Below, in pieces: positions 20,913 through 32,201 of a stretch of DNA of 64,000 nt. Source of the stretch: Hydrangea macrophylla (taxonomy: Eukaryota; Streptophyta; Magnoliopsida; Cornales; Hydrangeaceae); assembly GCA_033977485.1 (NCBI GenBank), contig CM066991.1, positions 58,523,350 through 58,587,349 of the forward strand, in the 5' to 3' direction. A program made the translations under genes and the position numbers. Within the stretch, counting starts at the first letter, position 1. Each line of letters starts with the position of its first letter. The notes beneath the pieces were generated by a model. The model searched no databases, was not told the DNA's origin, and saw only the letters and a program-made list of their open reading frames with translations.

Positions 20913-23041
20913 TCAATTTTCTTCCGTAACTTCCAAATTTGCGAAGTCTTCAAGAATAGAATCTTGGCGGTTTTGAGTTCGATATTGTGCACGGTCCCAA
21001 TCCTTCAAGCACATCAAGCAGTCAAGCATATCAGGAGATAATCTGCTCCTCCTTTCCTCTAGCACCCTTCCACCTACTCTAAAAGCAGACTCCGATGCAA
21101 CTGTGGAAGCCGGAGGAGTTAGTAGATCACGAGCCATGATGGAAAGAACAGGAAAAGCTCTTACATGTTCTTTCCACCATGTCAAACGATTTAAATCGAC
21201 CATTTCCTCGTTGGTTAATCGGCTTTCCCACTCGGTTTCTCGATACTTATTTAATTCACCAAGAATGTTAGAGCTACTTACAAATGATTGACTAACACCC
21301 TTTTGTTTCTTTCGACTGAGAAACTGGCTCGCCCAAGAACCACCTGACGATCCCGAACTTAACTCAATATTAGAAGTAGAAGAAGAAGTAGCACTTTCTT
21401 TATTTGTATATTTTTCATAGTAAATACGAAATAAAGATTCCAAAGTATTTTCCATTTCAAAAGTAGTTATTTCTAGACCAGGCTCACCATCTGGTCCTTG
21501 CATCAATTCAGATATTTGTTTAACCATTTCACAAACACCATCAAAATTGATTCTAAGATCCAAGATTGCAGATAAGTAAAATACAGGTGGAATGTTAGAC
21601 CAATATTTTTTAAACTTTTTTTTTTCCATTTTCTCGCAAATATCAATAAAAATGTCATTTTTTTGTTTATAACTATGAAATGTATGAGTCATATTATATA
21701 ATTCCATAAGAACTAAACAAGAAGTAGAATAGTAAACACCGAAAAGTTTATTTGTAGCATTGTAAAATACTTCTAAAAATCCATGAAAGTCAAATGCCAT
21801 CTCCCAATCGTTTGAAGTCAAGTTTAGTGATGGATAATTAACATTAACAAATTGAGTAATAATATTACTATACTTTTTACAAGAATCTATCATAAGATAA
21901 GTAGAATTCCAACGAGTTTTAATATTAGTTTGCAATTTCTTTGGATTAAGACGATTTTGTTTACAAACACCATAAAATGCTTGTAGACGGCTATGCGTTG
22001 AACAACAAAAGACCACTGCCTCTCTAATTTTAAGTATGTGATCATTAATTTTTGTTAATCCATTTTAGATAATCAAATTAATGATATGACATACACAACG
22101 ACCATGAAATAATTTTTCATTCAACATTGGGCGAATAAGATCTTTAAACATATTAATAGCATTTGTATTAGCACTAGCATTGTCAAAAGTAATGCTTATA
22201 ATTTTTTTCATAATATCATACTCATTAAAAACATTGATTATATAGTTATATATATTTTCACTAGTATGAGGATAGTCTAATACACGAAAAGCAATGATAT
22301 TTTTATTCATATTCCAATTTTCATCTACAAAATGCGTCGTTATACATATATATCCCGTTTTATTACAACCAGTCCACAAATCAGAAGTGCATGCAATTGT
22401 ACAATTAAAAGTAGAAAAATCCTCAATTAATTGTTTTTTGGTTTGTTGAAAAACAGATTATATATCACTTCTAAGAGTATTTCTAGTAATAGGTTGGTAG
22501 GCGAGTTGTAAAAAAGTTTGAATAAAACGTGTAAAACACTATTCTTCAACTAAAGTAAAAGGCATATCGGATGCACAAACAAATTTTGCCAAGCCTTCCC
22601 TCATTTTTTTTTTATTATAAAGAAAAGTTCCAACACTTGTGCCAGTAGAAGTAGAAATTTGGGATTGTACTAGGCCGCCCGCTTGAGCGGTACCTGCTTC
22701 CCATGCACCTTTATGTTTGTTTATGATGTGCCTTTTAAGTGTATTATTTCCTCCACCTTTGTAAGAAAATTTGAGTCCGCATATTTTGCAAATAGCTCCA
22801 TTTTTTCATCATTTAATTTAAAAAATAATCAAACCAGTGATTTTAATTTTCTTTCAGTGGTGGGACTGGGATCATTAGGATTTGAAGAAGATGGTTCAGA
22901 TGGATTAGACCCCATAATTTCAACGTCGTCATCATCCTCCAATTCCAAATCATTAATCTCATTTCTTTCCCCATAATCTAAATTTTCAAAGTCATAAGTT
23001 GGGCCTTCCCTAGTTTTTGAAGATCTTGAGTGAGATGCCAT
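20913..23041 (-). pseudogene. hAT transposase pseudogene
   Basis: Starts at Met 23041 with an acidic N-terminus (MASHSRSSKTREGP, then a run of Glu/Asp). A BED-like zinc-finger region at about 22830-22690 is broken by stops. The middle catalytic region is at 22379-22065 (TCGNKTGYI-like text, then ITFDNASANT). The open C-terminal part at 22016-20913 (367 codons) holds a KTRWNSTY block, a domain resembling DUF4413, and the hAT dimerisation domain with PASTVASESAF and RRSRLSPDML. Frameshifts and stops near 22690-22380 and 22065 break the reading. Non-functional as seen. Its neighbours are only the element's own repeats. Confidence 0.9.
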
Positions 23042-23529
23042 TTTTTTTTTAAATAAAAAAAAAGAGGGGAAAGAAATTTAAAAGATTAAAAATACTAACA
23101 ATTAAATAAGCAACTAATAAAACAAGAAATGAAACAATAAATTTACCTCAACTTATAGTAGTAGAAGAAGAAGTGAACAACTATAAATTATAATAAGACT
23201 TGAGGCTTGAGAGCTTGTAAATTCAAGTTGTAGAAGACTAGAAGTGCCTTTACAAATTAGAGCTTTGATAATTTAATCACCAACTTGTAGAGTAGAAGTG
23301 CTTGTAGACTTGTAGTTTATGGAGTAGTATAGAGAAAGTAGAGAATAGAGAGAGATAATTGATTTTTGTATGAGAAAATATGTTGTGGGAGGTTTGTTAT
23401 TTATAGAAAATGGGCTAAGGGGCATTTTGGGAAGTCAAAAAGCACATTTACATTTTTACCCCCAAAGCTAGCCGTTTTATAGCCGTTAGAGGGGTAAAAA
23501 GTGGAAAAATATTTGAAAAAGGGCTAAAC

Positions 23530-23778
23530 TAGCCGTTATGGGCTCGGGCGGGCCTACCGGGCCGGGCCGGGCCACAACGGCTAGTTTATTCGGGTTTTTG
23601 GGCCGGGCTAGCGGGCCGGACCGGGTTTCGGGCAAAGGATCGTGCCGGGCCGTGGACGGGACTAAGGGTGTCCACCCCGGACCAGACAAAAGTGCTCGGG
23701 CCTAGCGGGCCGGGCCGGGCCGGACATTTAGCCCGAAAAAATTGGGCCGGGCCGGGCCAACCCGACCCGATTGATACC
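23530..23778. repeat. Right subterminal GGGCCGGG repeats of hAT element
   Basis: A dense series of GGGCCGGG, CGGGCC and related motifs up to the right TIR, matching the left end in style. Both arrays also share a GGTCCGGGGTGGACA-like phrase, in opposite orientation. Confidence 0.7.
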
Positions 23779-23790
23779 TCTAGTTTGAAT

Positions 23791-24516
23791 GCCTATATTT
23801 CATTTTAGTTTTTTTTGTTTTATGTGCTTGTTTTGTGATTGGCATTTAATTATATTGTTACTACTCGCATGCACGTAAAACAAGTTTTCTAAAATAAAAT
23901 TCAAAAATCGTTTTCAACGCATCAGTAAACATTGGATGTTTATAGGTAATGTGTGGAAACACCTTTTCAGAAGCAAAATCATTTTCTTATTAAATCTAGT
24001 GGGAGAGGGTCTTATTAATAAACACCCACGATCTTCCATTAACAGTTCACTGTAAGATGAGTGGTGCATTCTGTGTCACCTCGCCAGGAGTGATCATTCC
24101 ATACGGAGGGTGCATTACTCATTGGTTACTAGATGTGAACTTCCTTTGATAGGATCAATCAGACGTGTTAGAGGGTGACCACCACACGGAGGCGCTACTT
24201 GAGACGGTTGTGATTGGATCCTAATTAATGGTACACACTAGCTAAGCTATGGATAAGGGATCCCATACGGGGCATTATTCAGAAGCTTAGAGATCAAAAG
24301 GGATCAGGAGTCATAACTTGTTTTGCAAGAGTTGCATAGCGGACAAGTCATAATTAATCGAAAGATCGAACATTGACCACCACACGGAGGCTTTATTATT
24401 TCGTTTCGATATTCCGGCGACTTTGTTTTAAAATAAGAGTTTTTAAAGGATTTTTTTATTTCAAACTGTCAAATTTTGATATCCATATTTATTTTGTTTG
24501 ATTTTCAGTAATTATA
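23791..24516 (+). other. Copia leader, second part
   Basis: Untranslated leader between the hAT insertion and gag. The phrase GACCACCACACGGAGG occurs twice, about 200 bp apart, near 24178 and 24377. No ORF is believed. Confidence 0.5.
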
Positions 24517-25761
24517 ATGTCTGGATATGCATTTAGTCCACTTGCCACAATACTCACTCACAACAAGTTAACTGGAAATAACTACACTGAATGGAAACAA
24601 AATTTTGACATCGTATTAACTGCGGAGGATCACATTTATGTCCTCACCACCCCATGCCCCGAAGAACCCGCGGCAAATGCTTCGGTAGCTGCTAGACGCG
24701 AGTTCGATAAATGGAAGAAGTCGAATGGAATGGCTCGTTGCTACATTCTGGCCTCAATGACTGGTGTGTTGCAACACCAATTCCAGTCGAACAATTCCGT
24801 CAGTGACATTATCGAATCCCTGAAGAAGATGTTTGGGGAGCATGGCAGGCCTGCTAGACAGGTAGCTATGCAGAAGATATTGAGTGCTAAGATGTCGGAA
24901 GGGACTCCAGTCAAAGAATATGATTTAAAAATGATTGGTTATTTGAATAAGCTGGAGACCCTAAGTGCCAACATCGATGCACAGACCCAAGTTGATATGA
25001 TCCTCAACACGCTGTCACCGTCATTTGCTCAATTTAAACTAAACTATAATATGAATAAAATGAATTTTTCAATGAGCGAATTAATGAGTTCTTTACTGGC
25101 AGCGGAAGGGGTGATCAAACCTGGGGTCAACGTTCTGACCGTTGAGAAAAACGCTTGCTCTTCCCGATCTATGCCGAAAGGAAAGAAATGGAAGAAGAAA
25201 GCTGGAACTGGTGGTTCAAGTGTTGGACCGGTTCCTAAGATTGCAAAATCTAAGGGAAAAGGTAAGGGCAAAGGGAAGGTGGGTGGCGAAGGCAAAGGAA
25301 AGTGTTTCCAATGCGGTGAGAAGGGCCACTGGAAGAGAAACTGTCCAGAATTCTTAGCTACAAGAGTTCAAGGTATGATTGAGTCACATGTGATTGAAGT
25401 AAGTTTTATTACAGATACTTCAAACACTTGGTGTATTGATTCTGGTGCGACTAACCATATCTGTAATTCGTTGCAGGGGTTCAGATCAACCAGGAAATGC
25501 AGTGATGGAAAAATCGTGCTGACTCTGGGTTCTAGCGCAACCGTTTTTGCGGTTGCTATAGGAGTAGTAGTTTTAGAGTTTTTGGACAATAAGACAATAG
25601 TTTTATCAGATGTTCTTTACGTCCCTTTGATGAGACGTAATTTAATTTCAGTTTCAAATTTATCGAATAATGGTTATCTTTTCATTTTGGAACAGAAGTT
25701 GTTATTAAAAGAAATAGTTCTTTTATATGTTTTGGTGTTAAAACTAATGGCTTGTATATGA
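24517..25761 (+). pseudogene. Copia Gag and protease region
   Basis: ATG at 24517 begins a Gag of UBN2 type (MSGYAFSPLATILTHNKL, then NYTEWKQNF). A Lys/Gly-rich stretch precedes the CCHC zinc knuckle CFQCGEKGHWKRNC (25303-25344). The aspartic protease follows with the intact WCIDSGATNHI motif near 25431-25463. The frame is lost just before 25761, where the pre-integrase region begins in another frame. Gag packages the RNA; the protease would cut the polyprotein. The Gag part appears intact. Confidence 0.88.
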
Positions 25762-26640
25762 TTACTCCCAATATCTCTAAAGACTCTTGTATGGAACTTA
25801 ATAACTCAATGGTAATTGTACCATCTAAAAGAAAGGAACCTTCCACTAATTCAAGAAGGCTTTGGCATGTGAGGCTTGGCCATATCAATCTAAATAGGAT
25901 TGGCAGACTAGTCAAAGAAGGGGTCTTAGGCGATTTGGTTCTCGAACCAATGGAAGTCTATGAGTCTTGTTTAGAGGATAAGATGACCAAAAGGCCCTTT
26001 CCTACAAGGGCAATAGAACCAATGCATTGTTGGAATTAGTTCATACTGATATGTGTGGACCAATAAATATTAGAGCAAGTGGTGGTTATGAGTATTTCAT
26101 AACATTTACTAATGATCACTCTAGGTATGGATATGTGTACCTAATGCAGCATAAGTCTGAAACCTTTGAAAAGTTCAAAGAGTTTAGGGCTGAAGTGGAG
26201 AAGCAATTGGGCACACATATCAAGACCATTTGATCTGATCGAGGTGGCGAGTACCTCTCTAATGAGTTTATTGATCACCTCGTACAGAATGAGATTCTGT
26301 CACAATTGAATGCACCTGGTACGCCTTAGCAGAACAGTGTAGCGGAGAGAAGGAATCGAACTCTTTTAGACATGACTAGGTCGATAATGACTTATTCTGA
26401 GTTGCCATTATTCCTTTGGGGTTATGCTTTGGAAACCGCTGCATACATACTAAATCTAGTACCAAGCAAATCTGTTCCCAGGACACCACGAGAGATGTGG
26501 ATTGGGCGCAAGCCTTCTTTGCAACATCTCCGGATATGGGGACACAGGTGCTGAAAGGAAAGATGAGCAAGTTGGATTCTAGATCAGAAGTATATTACTT
26601 CGTAGGGTATCCAAAGGGTACTTATGGATGATATTTTTAT
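25752..26640 (+). pseudogene. Copia integrase region
   Basis: Pre-integrase segment with RLWHVRLGHIN (the His of the zinc finger) at 25855-25890. Then the core in a second frame: ELVHTDMCGP (first Asp, near 26045), SDRGGEY (second Asp, near 26237) and a degraded NSVAERRNRTLLDM (the Glu, near 26345). In-frame stops occur at about 26231 (TGA before SDRGG) and 26328 (TAG before QNSV). A further frame change lies near 26540 before YFVGYPKGT. Non-functional. Confidence 0.85.
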
Positions 26641-26658
26641 GATCCAAGAGAACAGAAA

Positions 26659-28482
26659 GTGTTTGTTAGTACAAATGCTGTTTTCTTGGAAAATGATTAT
26701 ATCATGAACCATAAACCTAAGGGAATGATAGATCTTAGAGAGATAGAAGGAGAGCCCTCAGTCCAACCCGCAGTTAATAACGTTGTAAATCAAGAAAACA
26801 CCACTTCTTCACCCATTTCCGTACCAGTACCTCGTCGTAGTGGGAGGATTATCAGTCAGCCTGATAGAGAAGTTTTTGAAGCTATCTCCATAGAATCAGA
26901 ATATGATCCTGCCACATACGAAGAGGCAATGACTGATGTTGATTCAGTTTATTGGGTTAAAGCTATGAAGGCTGAATTGGAAACTATGAATTCTAATCAG
27001 GTCTGGGATCTTGTAGAACTTCCAGCCCATATTAAACCCATTGGTTGCAAGTGGGTCTACAAGAGGAAAAGAGGATCTGATGGAAAGGTTGAGACCTTTA
27101 AAGCTAGGCTTGTAGCGAAAGGTTATACTCAGAGGGAGAGCATTGACTATGAGGAAACCTTCTCACCGGTAGCCATACTCAAGTCCAGCAGAATACTCTT
27201 ATCCATTGCTGCATGCCTAGATTATGAGATCTGGCAGATGGACGTCAAGACTGCATTCTTGAATGGCAATCTTGAGGAGGACATCTATATGCAGCAACCA
27301 GAAGGGTTCATAGCTGGTCGGAGAGGTAACTTAGTATGCAAGCTGCAAAAGTCCATTTATGGGCTTAAGCAGGCATCCAGGAGTTGGAACATCCAATTTG
27401 ACCGAGCCGTCAAGTCGTTTGGTTTCATACAGAATCTGGATGAACCTTGTGTATACAAGAAGTGTGAAGGGAAAGTGGTGGCTTTTCTTGTGCTTTACGT
27501 TGATGACATTCTACTCATTGGAAATGATGTCGCGGCATTGTCAACGATCAAGGTTTGACTAGCTAGTACATTCGATATGAAGGATCTAGGAGAGGCGAGC
27601 TATATTCTTGGGATAAAACTCTTTCGGGATCGCAAGGGAAAGATAATGGGATTATCTCAAGCTGGTTATATCGATAAGGTGCTAACTAGGTTTTCAATGG
27701 ATAATTCGAAGAAAGGTTTGTTGCCTTTCAGGCATGCTTTGGCGTTCTCTAAGGAACAGTGCCCTAAGACACAGGAGGAGAGGAATTGCATGTCAGGAAT
27801 TCCCTACGCCTCGGCGGTGGGAAGTCTCATGTATGCAATGTTATGCACTAGACCAGATATCTGTTTTGCCGTTGGCATGGTTAGCAGGTATCAGTCGAAT
27901 CCAGGTCCAGAGCACTGGACAGCCGTTAAGCACATTCTTAAGTACTTGAGAAGGACTAAAGATTACATGCTTATGTACGGTGGTAGTGAGTTAATTCCAG
28001 TATGATACACTGACTCAGACTTTATGTCAGATAAAGACTCGAGGAAGTCGACGTCCGATCATCTCTTTACCTTGGGAGGTGGTGCTGTTAGTTGGAGGAG
28101 CATTAAGCAGAAATGCATTGCAGACTCAACTACAGAAACTGAGTATGTGGCTGTTTGTGAATCCACAAAGGAAGCTGTTTGGCTCAAGAAGTTCCTTATG
28201 GAGCTCGAGGTGGTACCAGCGTCGCTGTCACCTATTACACTTTATTGTGATAATAGTGGGGCAGTGGTTCAGTCCAAGGAGCCAAGGAACCACGGAAAGG
28301 GAAAGCACGTAGAGCGGAAATATCATCTTATCTGAGATATTGTTCAACGTGGAGATGTGACTGTCACCAGGATTGCCACCGTCGACAATCTTGCTGATCC
28401 GTTTACAAAGACCTTACCACAGAAGGTCTTTGATCGTCATCATGATAGTCTAGGTCTCAAATGTAATCCTGCATGGTTGTGA
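26659..28482 (+). pseudogene. Copia reverse transcriptase and RNase H
   Basis: One frame throughout, broken by stops. RT blocks: WVKAMKAELETM, QMDVKTAFLNGNLEEDIYM, a SIYGLKQASRSWN segment and the intact catalytic YVDD near 27500. RNase H follows, with YTDSDF (first Asp, about 28006-28023), the TETEYVA block (Glu, near 28135) and LYCDNSGA. In-frame TGA codons lie at about 27556, 28003 and 28333. The expected C-terminal text DPFTK is present, and the last stop is at 28480-28482, just before the 3' LTR. Confidence 0.88.
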
Positions 28483-28497
28483 ATGCAAGTGAGAGTT
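28483..28497 (+). other. Polypurine tract of copia element
   Basis: The purine-rich AATGCAAGTGAGAG stretch leads directly to the 3' LTR start. Confidence 0.55.
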
Positions 28498-30003
28498 TGT
28501 TGGGTTTATGCCCTCAAACCATTACTTTATGTATGACATTAGCATTTTAATATATGGATATCAGTTTTATATTTCATTACGTATGTTTCTTTCATGAGAT
28601 GATTTTTAATCCTTAAGTATCATAGCAGGTAATTCGTGTATGTATGAGATATATACAAGTGAGATATGAATTACAATCCTTTGATACTTAAAGCATGTCA
28701 CAGTGGATGATGAGACTGGATATCTCATCAGGTATACACTGTAGCATAATTAACTACCATTGGATGGAGTGATTAATCTCAATCACTAGAATGCCACTCT
28801 TAGTTAATATGCTAGTGCTTATAGTGCATTGACGGACCTGAGCTTTCCTATTGACACTTACTGCTGTCAAACAGTCAATAGGAACTCATAACTTGTATAA
28901 GGTACATGTTCTTAATCTTGCGACGATTATGAACACAGACTGTGGATATGACTGGTTTGACTTACCAATCAGTGAGGTCTACAGAAGATCAACACCTGGG
29001 TATCTTGGGTATGTCATGTTCATAGGGTTGTGAACATATATTGTCAAGACAGAATCTACCCTCTGTTTCAGAGTAAGTATTCCCTTGAGAATGTCACCAA
29101 GTCGATTACTGAGTACTGCAGTCTTGTTGATAAGAGTTATCAACATGTTTGGTAATCATGAGAGGTGAATGAGACTCAAGGAATACAAGAAGTAATCATG
29201 ATTCAGGTTGACAATAACAGTTATCCGACTACCTGAATATGATTACGAATGCTGAAGGTAGATGGACATTAGTACAACATACAAGTCTAGTTATCGCTTC
29301 GGATATGTTCTTTTGCGTTGGAGTTCAGTTATCATTTTATAGTGGAGTAAACGTCAACTGACCAGTTAGTTAGTTTGCTGATCAAAGAGTTTGGTCACGG
29401 TCATTAACAAACTAGTCTGAGCCAACAATAAAGAGCCTAGGAGGTCCCACTCTTAGCTCCGCTAGGAAGCTTGGAAGGGCACATGAGGATCAAGTCAAGG
29501 CAGGTTCGATTGATCAAAGGAGTTTCGATCGATTGAAGTCAAGGCATGTTCGATCACTCGAGGGTTGTTCGATCGATCGAAGGTTCGATCGATCGAATAC
29601 ACTTTGATCGCTCGAAGATTAGGTCAGTTCTAGGAATCTATAAATAGGGCAGCTGCGTACTGAATGTTAAAGAATCGTCGTTTTATACGTAGAAGCTGCA
29701 GAAACTGTTTAGGTTTCCCTAAACCTTCCCAATCCTCTCCATTAGGGTTCTCACCAACCCTAGTCCTTCCTGCGAGCGTCCATAGGAGTTATAAGAGTGA
29801 AGGCCATCTAGTGGAGGCCGCTGGAAGTTGAAGATTTCAGAATTGGGTTCAAGACACAAAGGTATAATACTTGTCCCCTCAGTGAAGTTAGTACGCATCT
29901 ATGGAATTGACAGGTAGTAGATCCTGGGCTACCAATAAGTTTTTATAACTTGTTTTTCCGCTGCACGTTTATATTTTCAATTTAAACCGTTTTTTTTTCA
30001 ACA
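28498..30003 (+). repeat. 3' LTR of copia element
   Basis: About 1,506 bp, aligned along its whole length with 17417-18918 and about 4% different. Ends in a T run then CAACA. Palindrome sites at 29504-29616 show several CpG losses relative to the 5' LTR. Confidence 0.9.
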
Positions 30004-30600
30004 TCCTTTCCCTCTTGTTCCTATAGCAAGAAACCAGAGATTGGGGAATAGATAGTTGTGAAAGGCAAAGGTAAAGATAAGTAGGTTGAATCTGTGGATG
30101 TGTCCCAGAGCGAGGGCAATATGTTTTCTGTGCTTTCCCCTAATGTTGATCAGGGTCAAAGTGAAGTTGTGGTCTCTCCTCTTGGAAAAGATTTGGGTAT
30201 GGCTAATCCTTCTCACCACCCCTCTACTGGGGTTGATACAGGCCGAGAGGCTTCCAGCTCTCCTCCTGATGAGGGATGTGAAGTTAGTGAGTCTGATTAT
30301 GAGGAAGGTCCCCCGTTTGTCAAGAACGTTGCCTCTACAGACAAATGAAACGGGAGGCGAAGATAAAATTCAGTAGAGCCGTCCTAAGGGTTAGATAGAA
30401 ACTGAATGTGTTCAGCGTCTGTTGACTGTTTGTTGTGCCTTGCTTTCCTTGGTTGTTGATTTGGCCTTGTTTAGCCCCTTTGGGCATTGATTGCTAGTTT
30501 AGAGGTTGACTCCGTCTCCTTTCTTTTCTTTAGCTGTTTTTGAGCTTATTGTAATATCCTAGGATAAAGCCCTTTTTTTCGTAAAAAAAAAAAGGGAGGG
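30004..30600 (+). pseudogene. LINE ORF1 pseudogene, 3' part, and LINE tail
   Basis: Continues the ORF1 interrupted at 17416. After stops at about 30051 and 30084, an open frame at 30094-30348 reads VSQSEGNMFSVLS and a Ser/Pro/Glu-rich tail, as in the C-terminal part of plant LINE ORF1. A T-rich 3' region follows, then TATCCTAGGATAAAGCC and a poly-A run at 30581-30592. No ORF2 (endonuclease/RT) is seen between, so this copy lost it internally or derives from a shortened form. Confidence 0.65.
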
Positions 30601-30807
30601 GGGTGTGTGTGTGTAGGGTAAGGGAGGGTGTTATAACCAGAGTCAAGAGGCATTTAATCCACTCTACCCTACCCCGATTATATAAGCCCATATATAAATT
30701 TAGGGTTTTTTTAGCCTTTCCACTCTATTTTTTTTCCAGGCTGAGACCTTACCTCTCACTATTCACTCTTCACGTCTCTCTCTCGATCTCGATCTCTCGA
30801 AACTTTC
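30601..30807. other. Pyrimidine-rich segment with TATA-like sites
   Basis: A (GT)n run, TATATAAATTT near 30690, and a TCTC-rich stretch at 30770-30800. It could be an old promoter and 5' leader cut off by the MITE at 30811. No coding sequence follows that I can defend. Confidence 0.25.
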
Positions 30808-30810
30808 TCA

Positions 30811-31199
30811 GAGCATCTCTAATGGTAAATGCTATTTTCTTCATGCCAAACTTATATTTTGACATTGTTATAGTGCTAAAATGCTATGTTTTAGCATATG
30901 TGCTCCAATGATACATGCTAAATGAAATGCCATTTATTTCCTTGTATTGGAAAAAATTAATATATTGTCTTATTAGCGTGCCAAATTATAGCACGACCCT
31001 TAAAAAACACATCTCCAATGGTATGCCAAATATCATGTCAAATTATAGCAATGCTAAAGGTCATGCCAAATTTAGCATAGGATATAACATTGATATAATT
31101 TGGCATGAGTTTTGACATATTATTAGAGAGAGATTATTTCAAAATCATACTATAATTTTGATAATAACATGAAGTATAGCATATTCATTGGAGGATGTC
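30811..31199. mobile_element. MITE with GAGCATCTC-type ends, 389 bp
   Basis: The left end GAGCATCTCTAATG matches the right end reversed, GACATCCTCCAATG. A 3-bp TCA lies on both sides (30808-30810 and 31200-31202). Inside, the word ATGCCAAAT and relatives recur. The 3-bp duplication suggests the PIF/Harbinger group; assignment is tentative. Confidence 0.65.
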
Positions 31200-31202
31200 T
31201 CA

Positions 31203-32016
31203 ACTCTCACCCTCCTCTACGTCCCATTCATTAAGCATGACATCATCTTCTCCTCACCAGATTGCAAAACAACCTCTCTAATCATGAATCACAAAAGAAT
31301 AGGCCACCATGTCCAGTTGCGATGGACGAAACGAAGAACTACGACCATCGCCTGAAGCTGCGAAGTGTTTGGACGCTTGAAACAATGAACTTTCACGGTC
31401 ATCTTCTTCTTCTCCCTTTGACTTCTATTAGCGATCTGGTATGTACTACTTAGGTCCTTTGCTGCAATTTTGCGGCTCAAATATACTACTTGTGATTGGT
31501 TTTGATTTTGTTGGCACTCTTTTTTGACTGGTTGGGATTTGTTGGAAGATTTTTTAGCTCTAAGATTTTCTATGTTTGAGATCAATTTAGGGTTTGACTT
31601 GACTGGGCGGGGCAGGATTGGGGTGGGAAATGTTAAATTTGATTTTTTGTTTGAAGTACTTCCGACTCTTTGAAAATGCTATATTTTTCAAATTTTATAT
31701 CTCAAATGGTTTACCATGAGTTTACGACTTCTTTCTCTGACTTCTTACAAGCATTTTGGGTATCAAGTAAGCATTAAGGGATGATAACATTTTTCATCCC
31801 AATTCTAACTGTCAACTAACGGAAGAAAGGCAAGTATAACACAACCTCATACCTCAAAAAAGAGGAGGTCAGTGTAATCTTTTAAAATGCAAGATTGGTG
31901 TAAATTTTCGTGCAACTAGATGGGTGTAAATTCCAAAATGTGAGGAAGATCCACGTAGTTTGGTAATACCCGAAGGAAGATCAACGGCTGATAATTTGAT
32001 TTTAAATCATTTGTGT
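31203..32016. other. No recognised gene
   Basis: The short frame at 31262-31453 does not resemble a protein I know. The part from 31770 has AT-rich, transposon-like text (GTGTAAATT repeated at 31909 and 31924), with no clear ends. Confidence 0.3.
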
Positions 32017-32025
32017 AATTATATA

Positions 32026-32192
32026 GAGTAATATTTGGGACACTAACAAAATCCACTAACACTTACTAACACACTCTATCTCTCTCCTAGTGGTACTGCG
32101 GGGTCTGCCGTGGACCCTATAGTGCCATTAGGAGAGAGATAGAGTATGTTAGTAAGTGTTAGTGAATTTTGTTAATGCCCCTAGTATTGCCC
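32026..32192. mobile_element. Mutator-type foldback MITE, 167 bp
   Basis: The two halves are reverse complements over about 70 bp each. Ends are GAGTAATATTTGGG on the left and, reversed, GGGCAATACTAGGGG on the right. A perfect 9-bp duplication AATTATATA flanks it (32017-32025 and 32193-32201). The core CTATCTCTCTCCTAGTGG is shared with the MITEs at 37356, 37456 and 61986. Confidence 0.92.
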
Positions 32193-32201
32193 AATTATAT
32201 A

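Larger units (their letters stand above)
19928..23782 (-). mobile_element. hAT DNA transposon, 3.9 kb, with broken transposase
   Basis: The 8-bp duplication GTTTGAAT is perfect (19920-19927 and 23783-23790). Ends read TAGTGGTGTCAA on the left and, reversed, TAGAGGTATCAA on the right. Both subterminal regions are packed with GGGCCGGG motifs. The transposase lies on the minus strand, broken by frameshifts and stops. Inserted in the leader of the copia element. Confidence 0.93.
17417..30003 (+). mobile_element. Ty1/copia retrotransposon carrying a nested hAT element
   Basis: LTRs at 17417-18918 and 28498-30003 begin TGTTGGG. A TCCTT duplication is found at 17412-17416 and 30004-30008, which sets the right edge at 30003. 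Order inside: initiator-Met primer site, long leader, Gag, protease, integrase, RT, RNase H, the copia order. The leader is enlarged by a 3,855-bp hAT insertion. LTRs differ by roughly 60 positions over 1.5 kb (about 4%), so this copy is older than the Tekay element. The coding region has three frameshifts and at least five stops. It sits inside a LINE ORF1. Confidence 0.9.
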
